NCBI GenBank assembly: GCA_944322005.1
Contig: CALUNL010000004.1
Span: 124,001 to 188,000 of the forward strand
From: an uncultured Alistipes sp.
GTDB lineage: Bacteria > Bacteroidota > Bacteroidia > Bacteroidales > Rikenellaceae
Length of the DNA stretch: 64,000 nucleotides
Direction: 5' to 3'
Positions 54,394 to 63,265 of the stretch are shown here, piece after piece. How positions within the stretch are numbered: position 1 is the first letter of the stretch; each line of letters begins with the position of its first letter. The position numbers and the translations under genes were made by a program. The notes below the pieces were generated by a model. It did no database searches. It saw nothing but the letters and a program-made list of their open reading frames with translations, and was not told where the DNA came from.

Positions 54394-56379
54394 TTATTCT
54401 TTTTCGTAAACACCGAGTTCGGTTATGGATATGAAGCTCGAGCATCCCTTCGTAGGCTTGTTCCAGTGGTCCTGAACCTTGCAGTCGAGCAACAGACGCA
54501 CGGCCGTGGTCCTGACAGGCTCGAACTCGAAAACATACTCGACAAAGTGAGGCTGGAAGAACACTATGTCGTTTTCAGGCAGTTCCGGCGTGGAACGGAA
54601 GTCTCCGACATCGTGCCAGCGGCCGTCCTCGCCGCGGTACTGTATCGCAACCGAGTTGAACCATCCGCCGAACTCCTCAAGGCATCCCGTGTGGAACGAC
54701 ATCATGTCAATAGTCCTCGGCTCCTTCCACTCGTATCCGAACCAGTCTATCTTCGGCAGGTCGGAGTGCGCGGCAAGCGAATAGAACACCGAACCCTCGC
54801 CGTTTGTCCTGCCGTCGCGTATCACGTCGACGCTGGTGGCATACATCGGCTTGCCGAACGTTATCCAGCACTTGTAGAGCACATCCTCGTTCATCGTACG
54901 GATGTTGGTGAGGATGTTTTCGGCCTCCGGCGCTATGTTTTTCGTGCGGACCAGAAGTTCGAAATCCTTGGTAAGAGTCTCCTTGCCGTTGCTCAGCGAC
55001 AGCGTAACCGGGAACTTGCCGGCAGCGGACGGGGTTCCCGTCAGCCGGCCGTTGTCGAACTGCAGGCCCTCCGGAAGCGCACCCTTGACAAGCGTCCAGT
55101 CGTAGTTCTCGTTGGCGGCACAGCTGAACCGGTAATCAACCGGGCAGCCCACCTCCATGCGAGGCATAGGGCCCACGCAGAACTCGAGCGGAGCCTTGAA
55201 CTCGGCCTTCGTATTTATGACCAGATACTTCTTTCCGCCCTTCTCCACAACGCGGCCACCCTTCTCGCATACCAGCTTGACGGCCATTGCAACCGTACGG
55301 TCAATCATGTCGTCGATCGAGGCGTCAGGCATGTCGTAGCGGGTTATGTTGATGTAGCGGTCGTTGAACGGCTTGGTCCAGTGGTCGAACGGCATCGACA
55401 GCTGGCGCGGAATCGAATGTCCTCCGTTGATGATTCCGAGGATACCGCCCACGGTCGCCGTCTGGTTGTCGGCATCGAATCCCATTGCGCAGCCGAGGTC
55501 CATGGTGCGCTGCAGGTCACCCTTGCCGTAGAGCAGCGTCAGGATACCGCAGGCGCCGTTGAGGTTGGCGTTCCATATGGTCTTCGTCATCTCCGGCTCG
55601 TTCACATAGTAGGCCTCGGCCATCTCGGCGCGAGCCTTCTGCCAGTTGTCCGGATATTTCTTGTAAAGCGCATACATGTGGCGCACGGTTTCGGCATAAC
55701 GGTCACCCTCCGGAAGCACATCCAGGGCATCGAGCACGAGTTTCTCGATGTTGCTCTCGAAGAAGGCCTCGGCATACATCGCACCGTAGTGGACGGTCGG
55801 CGACGTTGCCCAACTGTCGCTGGTGATGCGGGCCGCCCACGCCGACTTCTCGGCAGCGTAGCGCACCATGCCCGGAGCCGTATAGCTCCATATCTCGTTT
55901 ATGAGCTGCGGGTCAATCTGATACCAGTGTGGATTCGACTCCATGCTGCCCGTAAACGGAGGCGTATAGCCGTAGTGCATAAGGCCGAGTGCGGCACGGT
56001 TGGCAAGCCATACGCGGTCGCGGATATGGTACATCCACCCCTCGCGCATCTGTGCATATGTCGGCTCGCTTCCGTACTTCTCCATCAGCATGAGATAGAG
56101 ATACTCGATATCGGTGTCGTCGTCCGAGAATGCTCCGTCGTACTGCTTCATCTTTATCAGGCTCTTGGAGTATCCGAACGGGAACTTAGACTCGTCACCC
56201 TCCTTTTCGATGAACTTGTTCTCGAAAGGGAGTCCGTACATGTTTCCGACCATCTGGCCGAGCCATGCTCCGGCAATCTTGTCACGAAGTTCGTCGAGCG
56301 ATATGCGCCGCTGCTGTTGTGCCGTCGCCGTAAACAATGTCATGCAGGCGAACAGTGCCAATACAATCTTTCTGTTCAT
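54394..56379 (-). CDS. ADP-ribosylglycohydrolase-family protein with Ig-like and discoidin-like domains, paralogue 3
   Basis: 661 residues with a type I signal peptide (cleavage likely after TATA, about residue 20) rather than a lipobox. The catalytic fold (about 25-400) is more distant from the other two: KIAGAWLGQMVGNMYGLPFE, the classic SDDDTDIEYLYL, MESNPHWYQIDPQ, and GFDADNQTATVGGILG. Then come a putative Ig domain of the He_PIG type (about 425-500, LPEGLQFDNGRLTGTPSAAG) and a C-terminal F5/8-type (CBM32-like) domain (about 510-661). The appended domains suggest attachment to a polymer or a cell surface. It is first of the three in transcription order. Confidence 0.88.
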   Translation of the reverse strand: MNRKIVLALFACMTLFTATAQQQRRISLDELRDKIAGAWLGQMVGNMYGLPFENKFIEKEGDESKFPFGYSKSLIKMKQYDGAFSDDDTDIEYLYLMLMEKYGSEPTYAQMREGWMYHIRDRVWLANRAALGLMHYGYTPPFTGSMESNPHWYQIDPQLINEIWSYTAPGMVRYAAEKSAWAARITSDSWATSPTVHYGAMYAEAFFESNIEKLVLDALDVLPEGDRYAETVRHMYALYKKYPDNWQKARAEMAEAYYVNEPEMTKTIWNANLNGACGILTLLYGKGDLQRTMDLGCAMGFDADNQTATVGGILGIINGGHSIPRQLSMPFDHWTKPFNDRYINITRYDMPDASIDDMIDRTVAMAVKLVCEKGGRVVEKGGKKYLVINTKAEFKAPLEFCVGPMPRMEVGCPVDYRFSCAANENYDWTLVKGALPEGLQFDNGRLTGTPSAAGKFPVTLSLSNGKETLTKDFELLVRTKNIAPEAENILTNIRTMNEDVLYKCWITFGKPMYATSVDVIRDGRTNGEGSVFYSLAAHSDLPKIDWFGYEWKEPRTIDMMSFHTGCLEEFGGWFNSVAIQYRGEDGRWHDVGDFRSTPELPENDIVFFQPHFVEYVFEFEPVRTTAVRLLLDCKVQDHWNKPTKGCSSFISITELGVYEKE

Positions 56380-56414
56380 TTTCTATTGTCTGGTTGGTTT
56401 TTACAGGTTTGTTA

Positions 56415-57941
56415 TCAATATCCCTCGTTCTGATTGAGATTAGGGTTTGCCGCACGTACGGTCGTCGGTATAGGATAGAGCTTGGTCGTTGCGGCCGATG
56501 CAGGCTTGGCCCACCATGCCTTGTTGTACTCGCCGAAGCGGATGAGGTCCTGACGGCGCCAGCCCTCCCATGCGAGCTCGCGTCCGCGCTCGTCGAGCAG
56601 CTCCTCAAGAGTAAGATTCGATGCCGTGTACTCCTGCAGTCCGGCTCTCGTACGTATCTTCTTGAAATCGGCCAGATTGACAGCCTCGCCCGTACGTCCC
56701 TGACGCATAAGCGCCTCGACATACATAAGCACCACGTCCGAATAGCGGAACAGCGCAAAGTCGTTGTCCATGCTGGTCTGGTCGCTTATCAGCAGACCGT
56801 CCTTTTGGTAGTGCCACTTCCATATGCGGGCTCCGTCGTAAAGTGCGCGGCGCGTGGCATAGAGCGACTCGTCGAAGACAGGGTTGTAAGGGGCGTCGGT
56901 CACGTCATAGTCGCCGTTCGAAATCTGGTTGCCCTTGTAGAGCCATGTCTCGTCGCGGCGCTTGTCGTTATCGGCATACTTCTGGAAGAAGTCAGGCTGG
57001 CAGACGAATCCGTCCCATGCGCTGGCCGGGATGTTGAACTTCTCGGTAGCCCAGCTGTCGAGCGCCATGATATAGATGATGAACGAGTTGTGGTCCGATT
57101 CGGTGTAGGTCGTGCTGTAAGGGATTACGAAGATGTTCTCGACCGAAGATTCGTTGCTGACAGCGAAGTTCGACGAGTAGTCGTCGGCGATGGTGTAATG
57201 TCCGCCGGAGATGACCTTGTAACATGCCTTCTCGGCCTCATCCCACATAGCCTCGCCTATCCATTCCTCGGCATTGAGATAGAGCTTGGCAAGAAGCGTA
57301 TAGGCCATACCCTGTGTAACACGGCCGTAGTTGGAGAGCGACGGAACCTCGTCAAGCAGTTCGATGTTGTCGGTTATCTCCTTCTCTATGAACGAGAACA
57401 TGAACTTGCGATCCTTCTGCTCCGGATAAGAGGTGTCGGTATAGTCGATCGAGTACGGAACATTGCCCCATCCGTCGATGGCCATGAAGTAGAAGAATGC
57501 ACGCAAAATCTTGATCTCGGCGATAATCTTGTCCTTGGCCTCGAACTCTATGCTCGAGAGACCGAGTTCGTAGAGGATCTCGTTGCACGACGCGATTCCG
57601 TCGAAACAGAAGTTCCAACCTTCGAGAACGAGTTTGTTCGAAGGGCTGTACTTGTGATACTGCAGTTCGCTGTAGCGCTCCTCGGCCCACGAGCCGTTGG
57701 AATTTACCGGAACGGCACACTCGTCAGACACCTGAAGGTTGAGCGTCCACAGGCTCTGCTCCGTACAATAGTCCTGAAGTTTGGTATACGCACGGCCGGC
57801 GGTAGCAATCAGCTCCTGCTCGGTCTTACCGAATTCATCCATCGGAATCTCGGTATACACCTCCTCCGTGAGGTCGAAACAGCTGCTCAACATCATGAGC
57901 GGGAGGAGCGACAATCCTATATTTCGTATTATGGTTTTCAT
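56415..57941 (-). CDS. SusD/RagB-family lipoprotein of the ribose/ADP-ribose-type locus
   Basis: 508 residues, lipobox MLSSC (Cys about 21). SusD features: DLTEEVYTEIPMDEF, the AEIKILRAFFYFMAIDGWGNVPYSID motif, YTLLAKLYLNAEEWIG, LFRYSDVVLMYVEALMRQG and LDERGRELAWEGWRRQDLIRFG, ending with LYPIPTTVRAANPNLNQNEGY. It pairs with the SusC gene 19 bases upstream. Confidence 0.95.
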   Translation of the reverse strand: MKTIIRNIGLSLLPLMMLSSCFDLTEEVYTEIPMDEFGKTEQELIATAGRAYTKLQDYCTEQSLWTLNLQVSDECAVPVNSNGSWAEERYSELQYHKYSPSNKLVLEGWNFCFDGIASCNEILYELGLSSIEFEAKDKIIAEIKILRAFFYFMAIDGWGNVPYSIDYTDTSYPEQKDRKFMFSFIEKEITDNIELLDEVPSLSNYGRVTQGMAYTLLAKLYLNAEEWIGEAMWDEAEKACYKVISGGHYTIADDYSSNFAVSNESSVENIFVIPYSTTYTESDHNSFIIYIMALDSWATEKFNIPASAWDGFVCQPDFFQKYADNDKRRDETWLYKGNQISNGDYDVTDAPYNPVFDESLYATRRALYDGARIWKWHYQKDGLLISDQTSMDNDFALFRYSDVVLMYVEALMRQGRTGEAVNLADFKKIRTRAGLQEYTASNLTLEELLDERGRELAWEGWRRQDLIRFGEYNKAWWAKPASAATTKLYPIPTTVRAANPNLNQNEGY

Positions 57942-57960
57942 ATCTGTAATTGGTTGGGTA

Positions 57961-60918
57961 TTAGAATTTGAGATTTACTCCGAAAGTGAACGTAGCGGTC
58001 GAAGGGTAATAGCTTATGTTCTCGATACCCGGAGTGATTCCCGACAGCGAGACCTCCGGATCAACGCCCTTGTAACCGGTTATGCAGAAGAGGTTCTGTC
58101 CGGTGAACGACAGACGCAGGCTGCGGATATACTTCGACTTGAAGTTGAAGGTGTAACCCAACGACAGATTGTCGAGTTTGAGATAGGTGGCATCCTCGAT
58201 ATACTTCGACGAATACATTATACCCTCGTCATTGCGGCTGTCGAGCCACGAGGAGGCGATGTTCTTCAGACCGAACTCCGAAAGGTTGTCGTAATAAAGG
58301 GCATAGGTGTTGAGTATGTCACCGCCTATCGATGCGCGCAGCGTAAAGCTCAGGTCGAGGTTCTTGACAATGCGGAACATGTTGCTCCATGCCAGCGTCA
58401 CATCCGGATAAGCGCATCCTATCTTCTCCCAAGCCGATTCGGAAACGGTTCCGCCGATCGAATTGGCGTATATGTCGTCGCCGTTCTCATCTACGCCAAG
58501 CCACTTCGGACCGTAGAAGGTTCCGAGCGACTCACCCTCCACCAGTCGCTGGCAGTACGCCGCTACAGGAGAGTTGAGCCAGCCCACCTTGTACTCGCCG
58601 TCGGTGAACTCCTCGTTCGTAAACTTGACGAGCTTGTTGGTGTTGCGCGACACGATGAACGTCGTGTTCCATACGAGATTCTTGGTACGCACCGGCACGG
58701 CGTTGATGGTAAGCTCTATACCGGAGTTCTTTATCTCGCCGACATTGGTGAACATCTCGTTGTAAACGTACGGAGGAGTAGGCACCTGATACGTGTAGAG
58801 CAGGTCGGTAGTGCGGCGCTGGTAATAGTCCAGGGTCATCGACAGGCGGTTGTCCAGAACCGAGAAGTCGACACCGACGTTCCACTCCGCCTTCTTCTCC
58901 CATCCGAGGTTAGGGTTGGCATTGCTTGCCGGAGCATACGTATTTATCCACTGCCCGTTGTAGTAGAACTTGCCCGAGGTACTCATAAGCAGCAGGGACT
59001 GGTAGTTGGCGAAGTCCTGGTTACCGGTGACTCCGTAACCGGCACGCAGCTTGAGTTCGTTGATCCACTTCACGTCGCGCAGGAAGCTCTCCTGGTTGAT
59101 TCTCCATCCGAGGCTGACGGCAGGGAACCATCCCCACTTGTTGTCCTTGCCGAAACGGCTCGAACCGTCGCGGCGCAGCGATACGGAGAGGAGGTAACGC
59201 TCATCGTAGTTGTACATCACTCGTCCGAAGAGTGCGATATATGTGTTGGACTCCTTGTAGGAGGACATTGATGCCTGGCCGTTCTTTATCGAGTTTCCGG
59301 CACCTATGTTGTTTGTGCCCCAGTCATCCATGTCGAATCCCGAATTCTCCATTGCGGAAGATTCACCCACGCCGCGCTGCCAGGTGTAGCCCAGAACGGC
59401 CTGTACGGCATGGCGGCCGAACTGTCCGGAGTACGAAATCGTGCTCTCCCACTGTATGTCGCGGGTCATCTCGTTGGATATGGTGGCCACACCGCCCTGT
59501 CCGATGGTTCCCGGATAGTAGCGCGTACGGTAATCACGCGACTCGAAGTTCTGCTGTCCGTACGAGAAGAAGTTGTCCCACTTCAGTCCCTTGACCGGAA
59601 GTATGTTGAGCACCGCACGGATATTTCCGCCGAAGTCGTCGGCGCGGTACTTCTGCTCACGCTCGTTGAGCATGGCCACAGGGTTGTAGTATGCCATCGT
59701 GTTGTCCACGCGGAAATAGCCGCCCGATGCAGTATTGCTCGGATCGTATACAGGCTCGGTCGGGTTGTGGTAGAAAGCCTGCTCGAATATCGAATAGTCG
59801 GCCGGCGAATATTCGCGCTTCGAGAAGTATGCGTTATAGTCGAGATCGAGCCATCCCTCGAACGCCGTCTGGTGAATGTTGGTCTTGAACATGTATTTCT
59901 CGGCGTCGTTCTTGCGCTGCAGACCCTGGTTCTGCTCCACGTTCAGCACCGTACGGTGCGAGAACTTCTCGGAACCTCCCGAAACGGCAAAGCTGTGCTT
60001 GTGGCTTATCGGGGTACGGGTAACCTCGTCGAACCAGTCGGTATCGGCCCCGTAGAGAGAGCCTGCACTCGACGGGCTGTAGTTGTTGACCACCCATTCG
60101 AACTCACTGGCCGTAAGCGGTTTGGCACGACGCGTAACGGTCTGTACCGAAACCTGTCCGTCGTACTCTATCTGTGTCTGTCCGGCGCGAGCGCGTTTGG
60201 TCGTGATGATAATCACACCGTTCGTACCGCGGGTTCCGTAGATTGCGGCAGCCGAACCGTCCTTCAGGACATCGACCGACTCGACCTCCTGGAAGTTGAT
60301 GTTGCGGATATCGGCACCCACGACTCCGTCGATTATGAGCAGCGGGCCCTGGCCGGCGCTCAGCGTGTTGGTTCCGCGGAGCAATATCTCATAATCCGCA
60401 TTCGGGTCGCCTCCGTTAGGATTGACAATGCTTAATCCGGCCACTTTACCCTGGAAAAGTCCGGCGGCATTGGTAAACGAACCCGTATTGAAGTCGTCGC
60501 TCTTGAGGCTTGCCACAGAGCCCGTAACCTCCTTCTTGGTGGTCTTTCCGTAACCGATTACGACCACCTCGTTGATCGACTCCGTACTCTCCCGCATTTC
60601 GACATTGATCTCAGTGAGACTGTTCACGGGTATATTCTGGGTATCATAGCCCAGATACGAGAAATTCAGTACCGGATTTTCACCGCTGACCTCAATAGTA
60701 TAACGGCCGTCCATATCGGAGGCAACACCGTTGGTAGTTCCCTCGACGACAACCGACACTCCTATCAACGGAGTCTTGCTCGCAGCGTCCAATATACGTC
60801 CGCTGACAGTATTCGCTCCGTTACCACCCGTTTGGGCGACGGCAACCGATGCTCCCATCACGAATAACATCGCGCACATGAGAAACCGCATCAGGTGTTG
60901 GTAAAGTTTGAAGTTCAT
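57961..60918 (-). CDS. SusC/RagA-family TonB-dependent receptor of the ribose/ADP-ribose-type locus
   Basis: 985 residues. A type I signal (MNFKLYQHLMRFLMCAMLF, cleavage after AVA) precedes a carboxypeptidase-regulatory-like domain (about 35-115, NTVSGRILDAASKTPLIGVSVVVEGT), the TonB plug (about 115-240, EVVVIGYGKTTKKEVTGSVAS; LLRGTNTLSAGQGPLLIIDGVV; LKDGSAAAIYGTRGTNGVIIITT) and the barrel ending TFTFGVNLKF. It imports the substrate of this locus together with SusD. It is 52 bases downstream of the ribokinase gene, so it is probably on the same transcript. Confidence 0.97.
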   Translation of the reverse strand: MNFKLYQHLMRFLMCAMLFVMGASVAVAQTGGNGANTVSGRILDAASKTPLIGVSVVVEGTTNGVASDMDGRYTIEVSGENPVLNFSYLGYDTQNIPVNSLTEINVEMRESTESINEVVVIGYGKTTKKEVTGSVASLKSDDFNTGSFTNAAGLFQGKVAGLSIVNPNGGDPNADYEILLRGTNTLSAGQGPLLIIDGVVGADIRNINFQEVESVDVLKDGSAAAIYGTRGTNGVIIITTKRARAGQTQIEYDGQVSVQTVTRRAKPLTASEFEWVVNNYSPSSAGSLYGADTDWFDEVTRTPISHKHSFAVSGGSEKFSHRTVLNVEQNQGLQRKNDAEKYMFKTNIHQTAFEGWLDLDYNAYFSKREYSPADYSIFEQAFYHNPTEPVYDPSNTASGGYFRVDNTMAYYNPVAMLNEREQKYRADDFGGNIRAVLNILPVKGLKWDNFFSYGQQNFESRDYRTRYYPGTIGQGGVATISNEMTRDIQWESTISYSGQFGRHAVQAVLGYTWQRGVGESSAMENSGFDMDDWGTNNIGAGNSIKNGQASMSSYKESNTYIALFGRVMYNYDERYLLSVSLRRDGSSRFGKDNKWGWFPAVSLGWRINQESFLRDVKWINELKLRAGYGVTGNQDFANYQSLLLMSTSGKFYYNGQWINTYAPASNANPNLGWEKKAEWNVGVDFSVLDNRLSMTLDYYQRRTTDLLYTYQVPTPPYVYNEMFTNVGEIKNSGIELTINAVPVRTKNLVWNTTFIVSRNTNKLVKFTNEEFTDGEYKVGWLNSPVAAYCQRLVEGESLGTFYGPKWLGVDENGDDIYANSIGGTVSESAWEKIGCAYPDVTLAWSNMFRIVKNLDLSFTLRASIGGDILNTYALYYDNLSEFGLKNIASSWLDSRNDEGIMYSSKYIEDATYLKLDNLSLGYTFNFKSKYIRSLRLSFTGQNLFCITGYKGVDPEVSLSGITPGIENISYYPSTATFTFGVNLKF

Positions 60919-60970
60919 AGTTAGAGTTTTTTAGGATTTTTATAAGCTACATTATGATTCTTGTCTTTTA

Positions 60971-61873
60971 TCATTCACTGATCTCCGAGCGATACGGTAT
61001 CGACGACTGTGCGCCCATTCTCGTAACGGATATCGCCGACGCACGGCTGGCGAAACGCGCGGCATCGACAAGCGACTTGCCCTCGGACAGGGCGACGCAC
61101 AATGCGCCGTTGAACACGTCTCCTGCAGCCGTCGTATCGACTGCATCCACACGGCACGCCTCGACAATCCGGCATTCTTCGGCCGTCTTCACCAGCGAGC
61201 CCTTCGAGCCGAGCGTCACTATCACGTTCTTCACGCCCATCTCCATGAGTTTTGCGGCGGCAGCCTCGGCATCGGCCTCACTGGCTATGGCCACACCCGA
61301 CAGCAGCTGGCACTCCGTACGGTTTGGCGTAATCAGGTAGAGTCTCTCGACGAGCTCCTTCGACAATTCGGCGGCAGGAGCCGGGTTGAGTATGACCTTC
61401 GTACCGTGCGCAACCGCTACCTCGGCGGCATGCTCCACAACCTCCATCGGGATCTCGAGCTGCAGCAGGAGGTAGTCGGCAGCGGCGATTTCATCGCTTG
61501 CGGCATCTATGTCGGCACATGTCATTGCATTGTTTGCGCCCGGAGCCACCACGATGCAGTTCTCGCCCTTGGCATCGACCGTAATGAGAGCCACGCCCGA
61601 AGGCACGCCCTTCTCCACAAGCAGGAACTTCTCGGGCAGTCCCTCTTTTATATAACGCGCGCGCGACTCGTCGCCGAACATGTCGTCGCCGACTCTCGTC
61701 ATAAAAGCCACGTCCCCGCCAAGTCGGGCAACGGCTACGGCCTGGTTGGCGCCCTTGCCTCCGGCCGTCATCATGAACGTTCCGCCCATAACGGTCTCCC
61801 CCGGTTCCGGAATACGGTCGGTTTTGATTGCAAGGTCGGTGTTCGAACTTCCGATTACGATTATTTTGCTCAT
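60971..61873 (-). CDS. rbsK: Ribokinase (PfkB family)
   Basis: 300 residues. It phosphorylates D-ribose to ribose 5-phosphate. Both PfkB signatures are present: AGGKGANQAVAVARLGG (about 38-54) and DTTAAGDVFNGAL with the catalytic Asp (about 250). The start MSKIIVIGSSNTDLAIKTDRIPEPGET and the ILNPAPA and NRTECQLLSG motifs are ribokinase-like rather than fructokinase-like. It is the first gene of the leftward operon, opposite the LacI-type regulator. This is the strongest pointer that the locus ends in ribose. Confidence 0.93.
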   Translation of the reverse strand: MSKIIVIGSSNTDLAIKTDRIPEPGETVMGGTFMMTAGGKGANQAVAVARLGGDVAFMTRVGDDMFGDESRARYIKEGLPEKFLLVEKGVPSGVALITVDAKGENCIVVAPGANNAMTCADIDAASDEIAAADYLLLQLEIPMEVVEHAAEVAVAHGTKVILNPAPAAELSKELVERLYLITPNRTECQLLSGVAIASEADAEAAAAKLMEMGVKNVIVTLGSKGSLVKTAEECRIVEACRVDAVDTTAAGDVFNGALCVALSEGKSLVDAARFASRASAISVTRMGAQSSIPYRSEISE

Positions 61874-61934
61874 ATTTTTTATGTTTTATGTGTTTTGTAC
61901 AACTGTCAAAGCCCGAGTTTGCCGCATATGCGCA

Positions 61935-61962
61935 CAAATATTTTACGCAAACGTTTGTGCAA
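61935..61962 (-). promoter_or_regulatory. Operator palindrome and leftward promoter of the ribose-type operon
   Basis: A perfect palindrome CAAAC-GTTTG with central CG (61948-61957; outer C/G at 61946 and 61959 also match) is a typical LacI-family operator. On the minus strand it sits just upstream of a near-consensus -7 element AATATTTG (61942-61935), where bound repressor would block RNA polymerase. The divergent regulator starts about 100 bases away. Confidence 0.7.
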
Positions 61963-62018
61963 GTATAATAAATTTTTAAAACATTAGCAATATTTTCGAA
62001 TATTTTCTAAAAAAATAT

Positions 62019-62026
62019 TACTTTTG
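62019..62026 (+). promoter_or_regulatory. -7 element of the LacI-type regulator gene
   Basis: TACTTTTG, 26 bases before the ATG; the -33 side is AT-rich and not distinct. Confidence 0.5.
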
Positions 62027-62052
62027 AAGTACGATTTACAAAAAATCACCAA

Positions 62053-63090
62053 ATGGAGAAAAAGAATACAATAATATCTATTTCCGAACGTACAGGCTTC
62101 TCTATATCAACAGTTTCCCGCGTATTGAGCGGCAAAGCCGAGGCGGCGCGCATCAGCAAATCGACCGTAGAAACCATACAGCAGGAGGCGAGACGGTGCA
62201 ATTACAAGCCGAGTTTGCTGGCCAAAGGTTTGCGCACAAACAAAACCAACACGATAGGGCTCGTCATCCCGAGTATTGAAAACGTCTACTTCTCCAACCT
62301 TGCAAGCACCATAATACGCGATGCGAGGTCGCACGGGTACACCACCGTGACCGTCGACACGATGGAGAACGAGGAGAACGAGCGCAACAGCGTCGACTCG
62401 CTGCTGGCCCGCAACGTCGACGGCATCATCGTGACGCCGTGCGGCCAGGACCCGGCGTGGCTCGAGGAGATAAACCGCCACACGGCCCCCGTGGTGCTTA
62501 TCGACCGCTATTTCAACTCTACGGAGCTGCCCTACGTCTGCACCGACAACTACCAGGGCGGCTACGAGGCGACACGCTATCTGCTCAACAGCGGCCACGA
62601 GAGGATTCTGTGCATACAGGGAACGCCCCACTCGATGCCTGTCCGCGAACGGGTGCGCGGCCATCTCGACGCCCTTCGCAGCAAGGGGCTCGAAGATGGC
62701 GCACGCATCGTCGGCGACAGTTTCTCCATCCAGAACGGCTACCTCGAGACCAAGCTCGCCCTCAACGCGGCGACGCGGCCCACGGCCATATTCGCATTGA
62801 GCAACACGATTCTTCTCGGAGCCATCAAGGCCATCAAGGAGTCTGGTTTGAGGGTTCCCGACGACATCTCCATCATCACCTTCGACAACAACACCTTCCT
62901 CGACTTCATGGACCCGCCGATAACCCGCATGAGCCAGCCCGTGAACGAGATAGGCACGCTTGCCGTCAAGCTGCTCATTCAGAGCATCAACGAGAAACAT
63001 CCGGTCGACACCAAGCTCCAGTTGCAGCCGCAGCTTATCGTGTGCGAATCGGTCGCCAACATCCATACGATGACCGAGCAGGCCGGATAA
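62053..63090 (+). CDS. LacI/PurR-family transcriptional regulator
   Basis: 345 residues. The N-terminal helix-turn-helix and hinge are clear: ISERTGFSISTVSRVLSGKAEAARISKSTVETI, NYKPSLLAKGLRTNKTNTIGLVIP. The periplasmic-binding-protein-like effector domain follows (DGIIVTPCGQ, VVLIDRYF, GGYEATRYLLNSGHERILCI, PDDISIITFDNNTFLDFMDPPIT). It is divergent from rbsK and very likely represses the leftward operon through the CAAACGTTTG site, with ribose or a ribosyl compound as inducer. From memory, the B. theta ribose locus uses a different regulator type, so control here would be distinct. Confidence 0.92.
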   Translation: MEKKNTIISISERTGFSISTVSRVLSGKAEAARISKSTVETIQQEARRCNYKPSLLAKGLRTNKTNTIGLVIPSIENVYFSNLASTIIRDARSHGYTTVTVDTMENEENERNSVDSLLARNVDGIIVTPCGQDPAWLEEINRHTAPVVLIDRYFNSTELPYVCTDNYQGGYEATRYLLNSGHERILCIQGTPHSMPVRERVRGHLDALRSKGLEDGARIVGDSFSIQNGYLETKLALNAATRPTAIFALSNTILLGAIKAIKESGLRVPDDISIITFDNNTFLDFMDPPITRMSQPVNEIGTLAVKLLIQSINEKHPVDTKLQLQPQLIVCESVANIHTMTEQAG

Positions 63091-63152
63091 CCGGTTCCTG
63101 TTTCGCCTGATTTCAGCGGTTGTGCGCGGGGAGGGCAAATGGCGGAAAGAAA

Positions 63153-63230
63153 TAAAAAAGGCGAGTTGCCCCGCCTTGAATGTTTTCACAACGGAATAAT
63201 CCTTATTGTGATTTGCCGTTAAATTTGTAA
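63153..63230 (-). ncRNA. tracrRNA for a type II CRISPR-Cas9 system
   Basis: Read leftward, the predicted RNA starts near 63230 with an anti-repeat (63228-63205). It pairs with repeat bases 1-24 as 10 pairs, a 2x2 internal loop, then 12 pairs, the usual upper stem, bulge and lower stem of crRNA:tracrRNA. After it comes a nexus-like AAGGATTATTCCG (stem GGA/TCC), strikingly like the AAGGCTAGTCCG of the Streptococcus pyogenes tracrRNA, then TTGTGAAAACATTC and a terminator hairpin. Length is about 78 bases. It has its own consensus promoter. No cas gene lies to its left. Confidence 0.88.
63154..63177 (-). terminator. tracrRNA terminator hairpin
   Basis: Minus strand AAGGCGGG-GCAA-CTCGCCTT, eight pairs closed by a GNRA tetraloop, followed by six T. 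Confidence 0.9.
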
Positions 63231-63233
63231 GAG

Positions 63234-63265
63234 CAAATATACGGCGCAATTCCCGATATTCCAAA
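63234..63265 (-). promoter_or_regulatory. Consensus promoter of the tracrRNA gene
   Basis: Minus strand TTTG (63265-63262), 20 bases, TATATTTG (63241-63234). Its -33 box lies in the eroded 5' half of the first CRISPR repeat. Confidence 0.85.

Noticed and set aside
52744..56433. A 1229-codon plus-strand frame opposite the ADP-ribosylglycohydrolase genes
   Set aside because: It is an antisense shadow caused by GC-rich codon bias; the translation has no domain pattern, whereas the minus strand encodes three clear paralogues.
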